Shown here: positions 9,575 to 21,784 of the stretch, in pieces
Layout: each line of letters opens with the position of its first letter
Position numbering within the stretch: position 1 is the stretch's first letter
NCBI GenBank assembly: GCA_037355855.1
Contig: CM074765.1
Span: 2,356,001-2,420,000 of the forward strand
Origin: Pseudo-nitzschia pungens
Taxonomy: Eukaryota > Bacillariophyta > Bacillariophyceae > Bacillariales > Bacillariaceae
Reading direction: 5' to 3'
DNA length: 64,000 nucleotides
The notes under the pieces: generated by a model
What the model was told of the DNA's origin: nothing
Database searches by the model: none
The model's input: only the letters and a program-made list of their open reading frames with translations
Position numbers and translations under genes: made by a program

Positions 9575-11782
9575 TTCTTGAAGATCTCAACATCAGTGAT
9601 GACCTGCCAAGCAGAAGGAGAGAAGCCAACAATCAATGGGACGGATCTCAGGAGAGTGTCAAACTTGTTCAGCTGGGGATCCAGGGCAAAAGCCTTGTGG
9701 TGGGCAAAACTCAAACAAGAAGGTTCACTTGCTGTGCGTTCCCTCTGGCGTTTCCAGGCAGCAGCATTGTCAGCTGGACACACTGAATAGTCAAAGGGGG
9801 GGCAAACTCAGTATAGAGTCAGGGACTTTGAGACAGGAAAGAAATTCAGAAAGGTATTTGTCAGTGGCAGGAGGAGGATTGTATGTGCCATCAAGAACTT
9901 GAGCAGAAGCATGGGCTGTGCCGAGGTAGCCAAAATCTTCAATGAAGGAGGGAGTCATGGAAGGAGTGCCTATACACTGCTGTTGACGCCGGACATTGGA
10001 TTCAGCCATAGCTGGTACCATAGTAGACTGAGATTCCAAGACCTGTTCAACACCATCATGGCCAACTGCAATAGCTCGCAAGACTGCTGACTTGTTGACA
10101 CGTCCCCGAATAGACCGAGCAGCGAGACCAAGCTCTCTTTGAAGGCGTTCCCTGCGCATCCTGGCACGAATCTGGGAAGCATTCTGGTTGTGAGGCTTGC
10201 CTTCAGCAAGAAGTGCATCCACCAGGCCTTGATTGAAGGAGTCTCTCCAGGAGGGGGCCAATTTCTTCACTGCCCGGTATTGCTTGTAAGCTTGTTTCAG
10301 ATGGAGGAGAGCACTGGAAAGGTCACTGTGTTCTCCTTTGTAGAGAGAAAGCTTGCAGGCCAACCTTTTCAAAACAGTATGACTGGTGGACACACCCTGT
10401 CTCAACTTAACAACACGCCGCCAAAAGTCAATGGTATCACGATAGACTTGCAGCTTTGGTGACCATGGAACCAAACCAGCTCTAGTGTGGCAGAGGTTTT
10501 GTTCAACAGAGAGCCTGAGAGAGGTGGAGGTTTCATGGAGTACTTCATATGTGGTGATGAGATCAGTGCGCACAGAAGTATCCCCAGACTGAAACTGAGC
10601 CAGGAGGTGCTCCAGCTTAGCTTGGAGAGAAAACACTCCAGCCTGGAGAAAGCTGTGCCTGACACGCTTGAAATACCGTTGGCGCAGATGAGGGTGAGAG
10701 GACTGGAGTTTGGAATGAGAGAAGCTCACAGGAGGTGGCAGACGTTTGCCCATGAGGCTGCAAGTACAGACCTTCAATCCAAAGCATTCTGTGGTCAGAT
10801 TCCATACCATAGGCACCACCAAAGGGACAATACCCAGCCCTGAGAACATCAACATTCTCAGAGACCCAAATGGCATCAATTGGTGTTCTGGTAGTGTTGC
10901 GGTTGTGAGTGGCAGGAGGAGAAGACGTACTATGAAGTGTAAGGATGGCCTCTCTGAAACCAAGAGCCTTGAGCTCAAAAGACAAGCCATCAGTTCGAAC
11001 ATCAGCATTCTGGTCAATCCCAACAATGACTTGATCACCTGCACCCAGGCAGACCTGAAGGGCAGCAGTCAGATCCCTGTGAAAGAGAATGCATGGATTG
11101 GGACTGAAAAGATTTTCAGCTGCTTGAAAGTAGCGGTACTGTTGATTCCAGACTGAGCCAAGATCCCTATCATTTTCAACCGGGCAGTAGGCAGAAAACA
11201 TGGTGACATTGTAGCCATCCCTGCCCTGAAACTTGACAAAGGACCATCTGCCAAGACCAGATGGATCAGCTCCATGTGCAACCTTGTGTGAGCTGAACAG
11301 CTGGTCAATGGAAAAACCTGTGCCAGCCAGGCTGAAGCCAAGAGCAGGCAGAAGCTTCATGCTTGTTGTTAGCAAGATAGGAAAAACTTGAGGGACTGAC
11401 TATTCTTCATGCGCCGATTGAAAAGATCACAGGGCAGGAGTTTGGATTCATTCAAACAATGTTCAGCAAAAAGAGCCACACTGGCATTGCTCTTGACAAA
11501 TTGACGGGCGTTGTGCTTGGACATGGACATAAAGGCAGCTCTGCGCTGTGGTCCAATGTTTTGGAATGTGATGATGGCGGAGTTAGAGGATGGAGCTTGA
11601 GGGAAGGAATGACCAAAAGTGTCAGAATCCTTAGCAGCAAGAGATTCTCCATGAAGAGTTAATTGGACAAAATGAGAGACAGGGGAAGAGGCGGAGGGGG
11701 AAAAGGGAGAAACAGGAGAAGCATTGATGGGATTTGGATTGGAAGGCATCCCATCAAACCTCATACCAGGAGAGCTAACCAT
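9575..11782 (-). pseudogene. LINE ORF2, 5' part only, frameshifted
   Basis: Covers the APE endonuclease and the linker before the RT. Against copy 2, single-base changes break the frame at about 11402 (extra base), at about 10770, and in a G run near 9795 (7 Gs against 6). APE features survive in pieces: a Glu block (FAEHCLNES), VIVGIDQNADVR and SDHRMLWIE. The RT itself is absent here. The AUG at 11782-11780 overlaps the ORF1 UAG at 11777-11775, as in the other copies. Confidence 0.8.
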
Positions 11783-14700
11783 GATCAGAAGGAAACTGAG
11801 TCTGTCGCACGGAAGGAAGAGTTGCCGGAGCTGATTTGGTGGAGACATTGGCATGGCTTAAGTCACTGACACTAGCATCATGGCTGGAAGAGAATGCAAT
11901 TGCAGCAACTCCAAGCCTCAATGCAGAGGCTGCGTCTTCCCCACCACCGGCAGCAGGAACTGCAGTTGAGGAATCAGGAGAGGCCACAGGGAGGTCACCA
12001 GCCATGGCATTTTGGGGAGGGTCAGGAACTTCAGGGGGGACTTCAGGAGGGATACCAGGGGAGGCATCAGCCTTGGCAACATGGGGAGGATCACCGCCAG
12101 GAGGAACAGCACCTGCAGGCGCTGATGCCTGGACAGCAGTAAGATTGGAAGTGCCAGTCGCTAAAGTATCCATGGATTGAGAGTCATCAAAGCCTCCACC
12201 ACCACTGTCAGCACGGGCTTGGAGGTTAAAGTGCAAATCCAGATCAAAAGTGAGATCTGGAGCAAGGTCAACTGACAAGTCATCATCAACAAGTTCCCAA
12301 TCTCGTGCATCCCCATCACCAAAAAATGGAAGAGAGTTATCCTGCATTGGATCTGCAGCAGGTGCAGTTTCCACAACACAATTGACAGCAGCATCCCAAT
12401 GGTAAGCTTCCATTTCAGTCAAGCACTCAGAAGAGAACCATTGTCTAACACAAGAACCATACTGAGCTTCCAGAAAAATAGGCAGGAAAGACAACATGGC
12501 CATTGCTTCAGCCTTGGTAGTGATATTGTACAAAGCAAGGATCTCGCCTCGGTATGAACTGGTATCAACAGAAAGAAAAAGGGGCCATGACCAATTGTCA
12601 CGGGTTCTGATGCCCAGAAGCACACTGCGCAGTGTCTTCAAACCCAGCCCTTGGCCCAAGTCAACTGGAAGATCAAGATCAACTACCCCCAGAACAGGAG
12701 CAGTTTCATGGCTCTCAATAAATTTAGCTTGGCGGTGCTTAGCCTGGCGAACAGTCTTGAGCTTGGAGGGGGGAAGAGGTCTGTCAGAAGGATTGGTAGC
12801 TGTCTCAATAAACTTGTAGAATTTACCATCAGGTAAAGAGGCAATGTCTGAAGGTTTGCAACGGTTGAACTGGGCTTTGAGGAGCTTAACAGTTTGGGCG
12901 CGCTTTGTAGCATCACATAAAACATGTGCAGCCAGAACAGGATTGGGATCAGGAGTTCTGGAGTTGTCAAGGCTGATATTCTTCCTGATTACAGCAATAG
13001 GACATGCCTGAAACCTGGGATGAGTCTGAAGCAATTCGTTGTAGTGGTCAAGATCAAAACTCTGCATGTAAGATCCAAGGAGAAAGCCACAGGTGACAAT
13101 AACTGGGGCCTGTATGTGGTCATATTTCAGGTCCATGTCACGGTCTCTGAGCCTCTGGAGCAACTGTGCTGAAAAGAGTTTCTCCAGGGAAGCACTGTGT
13201 CCCACAAAGAATCGTAGATGAGGAGCAGTTCTACTGCGAAGCCAGAGCTGAGCAACATACAATTCCAAGGTCTTCCTGTCAGGAAGTGTCGTCCAAAACT
13301 TGGTAACAGGCTTGGCCTTGGGGTTGAGCCTGGCTCTTGAGGGGAAAACATACAACACCAGGCGCTTGTCAACAGTCCAGAGCAGATCCAATGCTTCCTT
13401 GAGCGACTTGAGCAGCTCATCATAAAGTTCCCCAGGGCGTTGTGTCATCAACCTTGGAAGGGACAGAGTGACATAAGAACTATGAGAACACTTGGTGCCA
13501 GCAGTGACATCCACTGGAGCTCTAGAATCACTGGAGCAAACCCCTCGGCGTTGGAGGAAATGCCCAGCAGAAGAGGACAAGACAGTAGCATCACCACCAC
13601 CAGGAAGAAAGGACACTGATTTGGAAGTGGAAGATTTGGAAGTGGAAGCATCATCAGCCACTGGTGGCGCAGGTGTAGGAGGGCGCTTCTTGAAATGCCA
13701 ATGAGAACCAAGCACCTGATTGGCTGCCCACCATACTTTGCCTTCAGTGCTAGGCAAAAGGTTGCCCTCACAATACAGGTCATCAAAACACTCAGGAGAC
13801 ATCTTGACCAAACCAATAAGACATTTCTTCAGAGCCTGGCCAGGTGGTTGCTTGGTCCAGGCTGGGGCAGAGCCTTGAAAGCAAGCAGAGGCAATAGAAG
13901 CCAAGGAAGCCACAGTGGCATTGCGCCAGTCTGGAGTGTCCGGAAAAACCTGAGCATAAACAGGAGGGATGGCAGTCCGGCAAATATCATGGATGGATTT
14001 TTTGTCTTTACCCTCCTTCTTGCTGAAAAAGTGTGTAGGGCTTGGACACCCAGCCCATAACCGGTTACCAGTTGGAGATTTTCGAAAGGCATGAATTGCA
14101 GATGGAATAGGAGATTTGCCAGAACAGGGACCCTTACCATAAAAACACCAGAAGAAGGAAGCGGAATGAGCCCTGTTGGCAGCAGCCAAAGCCTCCTGGC
14201 GTTGGGAGTGGCGTGCTTGCTGCTGAGAGGGATCAGACGTCTGGGCAGAGGAAAAGGCAAGAGTAGATTGCTTGAGGATAGAGGAAGCAGGGACCTTGCC
14301 TGAGGTCCCAGAACCCTTTGGTGTGTGTCTGGGCGTCTGTTGGCCTGGCAGCTGGGAGCCTGCCTGGTTGGATCCTGGTTGCTGGGAGCCTGGGGGCCGG
14401 GGTCCTGACTGCTGGGCGCCCTGCTGCTGGGAGCTCTGCTGCTGGGAGCCTGAGGACTGGGAGCTTATCAGCTTGGGGTCTGACCGCAAAGTACCTGATG
14501 ACTGAGAGCCTGACAGAGTACCTGACGGCGGAGGACCTGACTCCTGGGAGCCTAGCTGAGAGGCTGTTGACAGCGAAGAAGTTTGCAAGGAATCCCCTGG
14601 TGCAGATTCCCCTGGTGCAGATTCAGTGCCAAGCATCTCAACATCAGAGAGCACACCTGCAGAAGAAGAAGGCTTCAAGGAATCCCCTGGAGCAGGTTCA

Positions 14701-15027
14701 GTGCCAAGCATATCAACATCAGAAAGCATACCTGCAGATGAGGACACAGAAGAAGATGAAGACATATCGTCAACAGAAGACCCATGCATAGAGGATGAAG
14801 AGGCTGATGAGGCAGAGGAAGAGGATGATCTGGTATCAAGAGTAGGAGAGGGAGTAGTAAGAGCAGAGGTGACACTAGGAATGTCTTGGAGGAGTCTTTT
14901 GCACAAATGGGCGCTTGTTAGACCGAGCCCCAGGGGCAGACCTAGCAGAAGAAGGAGGCGTGGAAGATCTTTTCTTCCGGGAAGCTGCTTGGGAGGTGGG
15001 CCACCCCTTAGTGGGAGGGGGAGGCAT
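11775..15027 (-). pseudogene. LINE ORF1 with an early frameshift
   Basis: Homologue of the ORF1 described at 35856-39107. The start (MPPPPTKGWPTSQAASRKKR) is set by comparison with copy 2. One extra base near 14880 (ACTAGGAATG here, ACTGGAATG in copies 2 and 3) shifts the frame, so the N-terminal 50 residues and the rest are in different frames. The long body is otherwise open. Confidence 0.75.
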
Positions 15028-15057
15028 TGTACCAGAAGTGGAGCACTGAGGGCAGAT

Positions 15058-17745
15058 GACAAATGCCGGGGCAGGAGAAGCACAGGTGGAGAGCAAATCA
15101 ACAGCAGAAAACCTCCAGTGGAGTGCAGGAGCACCAACTGAAACGCCGCGCTTGAATGGAGAAGCACCGGTTGAGTACAAAGGCCGGGGCAGGAGAAGCA
15201 CCGATTGAGGGCAAACAACAGCTGAAAAGCAAACAATTGGGTGCTGGACCAACAGCAGACACGCCTCTTGGATGTGCAAGTGCCAGGTGATGACAAAGGC
15301 CGGGGCAGGAGAAGCACCGGTTGATGACAAAGGCCGGGGCAGGAGAAGCACCGGTGGAGGGCAAATCAACAGCAGAAAACCTCCAGTGGAGTGCAGGAGC
15401 ACCAACTGAAACGCCGCGCTGGAATGGAGAAGCACCGGTTGAGTACAGAGGCCGGGGCAGGAGAAGCACCAGTTGATGACAAAGGCCGGGGCAGGAGAAG
15501 CACCGGTTGAGAGCAAAGCAACAACCGAAACGCAGGCAATTGGGTGTTGGACCAACAGCAGACACGCCTCTTGGATGTGCAAGTGCCAGGTGATGACAAA
15601 GGCCGGGGCAGGAGAAGCACCGGTTGATGACAAAGGCCGGGGCAGGAGAAGCACCGGTTGATGACAAAGGCCGGGGCAGGAGAAGCACCGGTTGAGGGCA
15701 AACAACAGCTGAAAAGCAAGCAATTGGGTGCTGGACCAACAGCAGACACGCCTCTTGGATGTGCAAGTGCCAGGTGATGACAAAGGCCGGGGCAGGAGAA
15801 GCACCGGTTGAGGGCAAAGGCCGGGGCAAGAGAAGCACCGGTGGAGGGCAAATCAACAGCAGAAAACCTCCAGTGGAGTGCAGGAGCAACAACTGAAACG
15901 CCGCGCTTGAAAGGAGAAGCACCAGTTGAGTACAAAGGCCGGGGCAGGAGAAGCACCGATTGAGGGCAAACAACAGCCGAAAAGCAAACAATTGGATGGT
16001 GGACCGACAGCAGACACGCCTCGTGGTTGTGCAAGTGCCAGGTGAAGACAAAGGCCGGGGCAGGTGAAGCACCGGTTGATGACAAAGTCCGGGGCAGGAG
16101 AAGCACCGGTTGAGTGCAAACAACAGCTGAAAAGCAAGCAAGTGGGGGCTGGACCGACAGCAGACACGCTTCTTGGATGTGCAAGTGCCAGGTGATGAAA
16201 AGGCCGGAGCAGGTGAAGCACCGGTTGAGGGCAAATGCCGGGGCAGGAGAAGCACCGGTGGAGGGCAATCAACAGCAGAAATCCTCCAGTGGAGTGCAGG
16301 ATCACCAACTGAAATGCCGCGCTTGAATGGGGAAGTACCCGGTGTTGACAAAGGCCGGGGCAGGAGAAGCACCGGGTGATGACAAAGGCCGGGGCAGGAG
16401 AAGCACCGGTTGAGAGCAAAGTAACAACTGAAAAGCAGGCAATTGTGTGTTGGACCAACAGCAGACACGCCTCTTGGATGTGCAAGTGCCAGGTGATGAC
16501 AAAGGCCGAAGCAGGTGAAGCACCGGTTGAGGGCAAAGGCCGGGGCAGGAGAAGCACCGGTGGAGGGCAAATCAACAGCAGAAAACCTCCAGTGGAGTGC
16601 AGGAGCAACAACTGAAACGCCGCGCTCGTGGATGTGCAAGTGCCAGGTGAAGACAAAGGCCGGGGCAGGTGAAGCACCGGTTGATGACAAAGTCCGGGGC
16701 AGGAGAAGCACCGGTTGAGTGCAAACAACGGCTGAAAAGCAAGCAAGTGGGGGCTAGACCAACAGCAGACACGCTTCTTGGATGTGCAAGTGCCAGGTGA
16801 TGAAAAGGCCGGAGCAGGTGAAGCACCGGTTGAGGGCAAATGCCGGGGCAGGAGAAGCACCGGTGGAGGGCAATCAACAGCAGAAATCCTCCAGTGGAGT
16901 GCAGGATCACCAACTGAAACGCCGCGCTTGAATAGGGAAGTACCCGGTGTTGACAAAGGCCGGGGCAGGTGAAGCACCGGTTGATGACAAAGGCCGGGGC
17001 AGGAGAAGCACCGGTTGAGAGCAAAGTAACAACTGAAAAGCAGGCAATTGTGTGTTGGACCAACAGCAGACACGCCTCTTGGATGTGCAAGTGCCAGGTG
17101 ATGACAAAGGCCGAAGCAGGTGAAGCACCGGTTGAGGGCAAAGGCCGGGGCAGGAGAAGCACCGATGGAGGGCAATCAACAGCAGAAAACCTCCAGTGGA
17201 GTGCAGGATCACCAACTGAAACGCCGCGCTTGAATGGGGAAGTATCCGGTGTTGACAAAGGCCGGGGCAGGAGAAGCACCGGTTAAAGGCAAAGGCCGGG
17301 GCAGAAGAAGCACCGGTTGAAGACAAAGGCCGGGGCAGGAGAAGCACCGGGTGAGGGCAAAGGCCGGGACAGGAGAAGCACCAGTTGAGAGCAAAGCAAC
17401 AACTGAAAAGCAAGCAGTTGGGTGTTGGACCAACAGCAGACACGCCTCTTGGATGTGCAAGTGCCAGGTAATGAAAAAAGGCCGGGGCAGGAGAAGCACC
17501 GGTTGAGGGCAAAGGCCGGGGCAGGAGAAGCACCAATGGAGGGCAAATCAACAGCTGAATAGCAACCTGTTGGGTGCTGGAGCAACAGCAGACACTGCAC
17601 TGGGATGTAAACGTGCCAGGTGATGACAAAGGCCGGGGCAGGAGAAGCACCGGTTGAGGGCAAATCAACAAACTGAAAAGCAGTTGGGAGACAAAAGCCG
17701 GGGCAGTATAAACACCAGTGTAGTGCAGAGGCCACAATAGAAACG
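15058..17745 (-). repeat. 34-bp tandem array of the LINE 5' UTR (copy 1)
   Basis: Monomers of 34 bp such as AAAGGCCGGGGCAGGAGAAG followed by CACCGGTTGATGAC (+ strand) repeat many times. Pure runs (for example 15595-15690) alternate with longer modules carrying CAACAGCAGACACGCCTCTT or CAGCAGAAAACCTCCAGTGG, giving higher-order units of roughly 300 bp. The array is about 2.7 kb here and about 1.6 kb in copies 2 and 3. Read in the LINE sense direction the monomer has no stop trinucleotide, so very long open frames appear. I regard these as non-coding by default. Confidence 0.9.
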
Positions 17746-19637
17746 CCGCTTGGGTGCAGAAATGCCAGGGGATAGGTTGTATGCTGGGAAACAGGGTACA
17801 GCAGCAACAACAGGTCCAACGTTGGTCTGGACAAGGAAAAATTCCAGGGGAACCAAAAGAAAGGACTGGAGCACTACCAGAAGAGTCACGTTCGAAACCC
17901 ACAGAGGTGCTCTGGAGTTACAGAATTTGGAAACTCCAGTAGACCACTGCAAATTGTGTAGAAACAAACTGGCTTGATTCAAAGACCTTGAGCGAGGCAA
18001 TTAAACCAGGGAAGCAAGCAACCAGTTAGATGCTGGGGCAACAGAAGACACGCCGCTGATGATGACAGATGCCGGGGCAGTAGAAGCACCAGTTGAGTGC
18101 AGAAATGCCAGGTGATAGGTTGTATGCTGGGAAACAGGGTACAGCAGCAACAACAGGTCCAACGTTGGTCTGGACAAGGAAAAATTCCAGGGGAACCAAA
18201 AGAAAGGACTGGAGCACTACCAGAAGAGTCACGCTCGAAACCCACAGAGGTGCTCTGGAGTTACAGAATTTAGAAACTCCAGTAGACCACTGCAAATCGT
18301 GTAGAAACAGACTGTAGAAACAGACTGTAGAAACCAAACAGACTGTAGAAAACCAACCACCGACAACTGGCTTGTATCAAAGACCTGGTAGTAGGGACAC
18401 TGCTTGCGTGAAATCAGGGGCTTTAGTAGGAAAACTTAGGGACCGGGGGAGATCAATGGCAGGGCACACTTAAAAGGCTCAGGAGGGAACTTGAAGTTCA
18501 AACTCGCAAGTACTTATAAGTGGAAACAGTATCCAGGGGCAATTGGCTTGAAAACAGGGACCTTGAGCGGGACACTTAGGGACCAGGGTTGCAGTGGAAA
18601 CAGTATCCGGGGGCAATTGGCTTGAAAACAGGGACCTTGAGCGAGACACTTAGGGACCAAGAAAGCTGCTTGCTTGAAAACAGGGGCTTTAGTAAAAACA
18701 CCTAGGGACCAGGGGGAGGCTTGTGTCTTGAAAACAGTGTCTAACTTGAAGTTCAAGTTGGGGTTGCTTAATAGCGAAAACACTTAGGGATCAGGGAACT
18801 CGCGAACACTTAGGGACCAGGGAAATTGTAGTCTTGAAAACAAGGGGCGGATAGTAGCTGTAGTCTTGGAAACAAGAGTGCAATAAGTAGGAGGTACTTA
18901 GGGATCAGTTGGTCTTGGCTTGAAAACAGGTGTAGTAGGGGGAGCCTTAAGCAAAAACACTTAGGGACTAGGGGGCTTGGCTAGGAAACAGGGGTACTCT
19001 GAAGTGATAAACACTTAAGGAGTAGTGGGCAATTGGCTTGAAAATAAAGGGGGAACTGGAAGATATGCTTGCGCGAACTTGCAAATACTTAAGGATCAGC
19101 GCGTAGGAACCTTCTAGAGAGGGGGTTTGTATGTGTTCGACAACTTCAACTTGAAAAGACTTAGGGAACTCAGCAAGGAACCTTGAAGAATGTAGAACGT
19201 TAAGTGGGTATCACTTAAGGGGCTTGGAAGACTGTATAGCGTTAAATAAAAGGGTAGCTTGAAAACAGATCGAAAAACAAACCGAGCTCGGAGACAAACT
19301 GAGCGTGGAGACTAACCGGAGCAGAGTTGCTGTAGAAATTAGTACTGCAACTGCTGTAGAAAATTATGTGTCCTTGTTTTCGGGCGTGTTGCTTGTTGCT
19401 TGCCGACCGGCCGACCGACAGGAAACAATGAACCAAAGCAACCAAAGGAAGCAAGGAGCAGCCAAACAAACAGCAGAATCAGATAGGGGAGGTCTCTGTT
19501 AATAGGTGTAGTGCTTGGTGTTGTTGTAGGAGCTTTAGAAGTGAGTGAGATATCAAAGGGGAAAGTTGTGTAGAAATCTACGTGTTTTAAGTACTGGAAC
19601 ATCGGAACGTCGGACAAAATCGCGCGTTGCAAAATTG
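17746..19637 (-). repeat. Distal 5' UTR of LINE copy 1, with degenerate repeats
   Basis: Holds a roughly 210-bp segment present twice (about 17753-17971 and 18097-18310) but once in copies 2 and 3, then short GACTGTAGAAAC repeats (18300-18360), then dispersed CTTGAAAACAGG and AAACACTTAGGGACCAGG motifs to about 19080. The end at 19100-19637 is single-copy. No coding potential recognized. Probably the transcription start region. Confidence 0.75.
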
Positions 19638-21498
19638 TACACCAAATTCTTTGAGGAATAGTCTCCACCTGAGGACTCGTTGGACTGAAAGTGTGCGGAA
19701 GGTGAGGTTCTTATGGTCAGTGTATACATTGATGACACCACCAAGGAGCATTTTTCTGTACTCTTTTCAGCACAGTACAATTGTGAGGAGTTCTTTCTCC
19801 ATTGTATTATAGTTCTTCTGGGCATCAGATAGTTTCTTGGACCAATAGGCTCTAGGCTTGCCATCTTGTAGTATGGCAGCGCCTAGTTGTAGGTCCGAGG
19901 CATCAGTGTACAGTTCAAAGGGCTTGTTAAGGTCTGGATAGGTGTTCAGCGCATCTGCTGCCACCATTGCTTTCATTTCTTGAAAGGCTTTATCTTGAGT
20001 GGGTTTCCAAGTGAAAGCTGAAGGAGTTTTTCTTTGTTTGCCTTTGATGGCAGCTGCTTGAGGAGTTTTCTTCTTGGGGCCTCCAGTGATATCAAAGAGA
20101 GGAGATAGGACATGGGATCTTTGGGGCCACATGTCTCTGTAGTATCCTACTGCTCCAAGGAAGGACTTGACTTGGGTCACGGTTCTTGGTCAGTCCATAC
20201 GTAGAATGGCTTCAATCTTCTTTCTCCAAGGCTTAACTGCTGTGGGAGTCATCCAATATGCAAGGAAGTCAGTTTCTTGTACGGCCCAATCACACTTGAG
20301 TGGGTTGCACTTCAGTCCATTCTGGTTGAGCCAGTCTAGGATCTTGTCAATTGTCTCCATGTGTAGATCAAAAGATCCAGCAGTCCGTATGCCAATGTCA
20401 TCAATATAGACAGTGCAGTCTGTGTCTTGTAGGATATCTTCCATTAGTTGCTGAGCCAAATCTGGAGAGACTTTAACTCCCATTGGTAGGCACTGGTACT
20501 TGTAGCAACCATATGGAGTGACTATGGTACATAGTTTCTTGCTTGCATCATCCAGTTCAAAGCAGTAATATTGCATGGACAAGTCAATCTTGGTGAAGTG
20601 AGTGTACTTGCCTCTCTTGTTCATAATATCTTGTATCCTAGGAATTGGATAAGGACACTGTTCAAGAAGTTCATTGAGGTCCCTGAAGTCTGATACCCAT
20701 CTAACTTGGTTGTCTTTCTTTGGAACAATAAAGGTTGGAAACGCCCATTCAGCTGGTCCAGTGCATCTCTTGAGGACTCCATCATTACAAAGATTGTGGA
20801 GCTCCCTTTTGAATAGGTCTTCTCTTTTGTATGCAACTGGATAAGGCTTCTTGTGTATGGGCTTGGATCCGGGCTTCAGTCTTAGAGAAATCTTCTTGTG
20901 AGGATACTTGCCAAGTTTTCTATTGAAGACATTGGGGTATTTGTTTAGTATGGCTTGGAACTGTTGTTGCTCTGTGGGAGACATGTGCAACTGTTGCTGC
21001 ACTACTGTCGATGGATCTGTTTCTTGATAGGCTTGGTCTAAGATAACTTTGGACTTGTATAGATTGGCAAAGGAGAGGTTGTCAGCAAAGAGTTCAGCAT
21101 CTTCTAGTTCTTCCATGAGCATGGTATGGTTTGCTGCATGGTATAAAGAGGTATCCTTCAAGGGAATGGTTCTATCCATCCACTGTACTGCTCCGGTGTC
21201 GAATAGGAGATTGATCTTTGCTAGGTAGAGGAAGTCTCTGCCTAGTATCAGATCATATTTGCAGTTGGGTGAATGGAAGAGCCTTGCCTCTTGTCTGTCA
21301 ATGGTATAGTTGCCGAACTCTTGTGGCTTGATGTTTTTCATGATAACATATTCTGTGGTATCAAAGGTTCCATTTGCTGTAGTAGTTATGGACTTGATGC
21401 TTGCTTCAGATCGGTATAGTACCAAATGGTAGAGCCTTTTCGTTAATTAGCGTTCCAGAGGATCCACTGTCAAGTAGTGCCAGTAGCGGACGTGCCTT
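19638..21498 (-). pseudogene. pol: Gypsy B pol fragment (protease end, RT, start of RNase H), decayed
   Basis: Closely related to Gypsy A pol. RT runs from about 21425 down to 20190 with the YIDD block near 20400. RNase H begins near 19950 ([13 protein letters not shown]) and is cut at 19638 by LINE copy 1. At least two nonsense changes are CGA to TGA by comparison with A (before [10 protein letters not shown] near 20188, and near 21408), and there is a one-base insertion near 21390. The left flank of Gypsy A's target duplication is inside this fragment. The other half is at 27095. Confidence 0.85.
21494..21498. repeat. Target-site duplication of Gypsy A, left copy
   Basis: GCCTT immediately before the LTR; the same GCCTT follows the other LTR at 27095-27099. 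Confidence 0.85.
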
Positions 21499-21760
21499 TG
21501 TTACACTCTAAGGTAGAAAATTAGGAGTAGTATGAAAAATTGTGACTAATCGTTAACTCTTAAAAGAGAGTTTCAGTTTTCGTGTGACCGTTTGAATACA
21601 CACGAGCGTGCCTAACTATTGTTTGAATATCGGCACACATGCATTGCTGGAGCGTCCGGCGTACAGTTTGAATCTTTGTATTCAAACACCGGTCAGCTCG
21701 TATGTGGGATTCGGTTAATTATCTAATCGTGGTTCATGCTCGCTACGCTAGCATGTCACA
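21499..21760 (-). repeat. Gypsy A 3' LTR
   Basis: Starts TGTTACACTCTAAGG and ends GCTAGCATGTCACA on the + strand (TG...CA on both strands). Looks identical to 26833-27094. Confidence 0.93.
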
Positions 21761-21784
21761 TAGTGCCTCATGATTAAACGAATC

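Larger units (their letters stand above)
9575..19637 (-). mobile_element. LINE copy 1, decayed; 3' part cut off by an inserted LINE
   Basis: Colinear with copies 2 and 3 from the ORF2 APE/RT linker (9575) to the LINE 5' end (19637). The 5' end matches copy 3 (54536), both finishing GCAAAATTG on the + strand, so it is a full 5' end. Both ORFs carry frameshifts. Right flank 19638 onward is Gypsy pol, so this LINE inserted into Gypsy B. Its RT-RNase H half should lie left of the window. Confidence 0.85.

Noticed and set aside
9245..9600. L1-style twin-priming inversion at 9574
   Set aside because: In twin priming the tail lies at the far end, not at the inversion point. Here the TATTATTATT tail is at the junction, and the 3' fragment is a diverged subfamily, so independent insertion fits better.
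15098..16711. Open frames of 300-540 codons with repetitive Leu/Pro/Ser/Cys-rich translation in the array
   Set aside because: All three sense frames are open for the same trivial reason (a monomer without stops). There is no conserved start and no domain, so they are not called as genes; the oddity is kept as a finding.
15058..17745. 34-bp repeats resembling a CRISPR array
   Set aside because: Monomers abut without unique spacers of constant length, the larger modules are themselves repeated, and the array is a fixed part of a eukaryotic LINE 5' UTR present in three copies.
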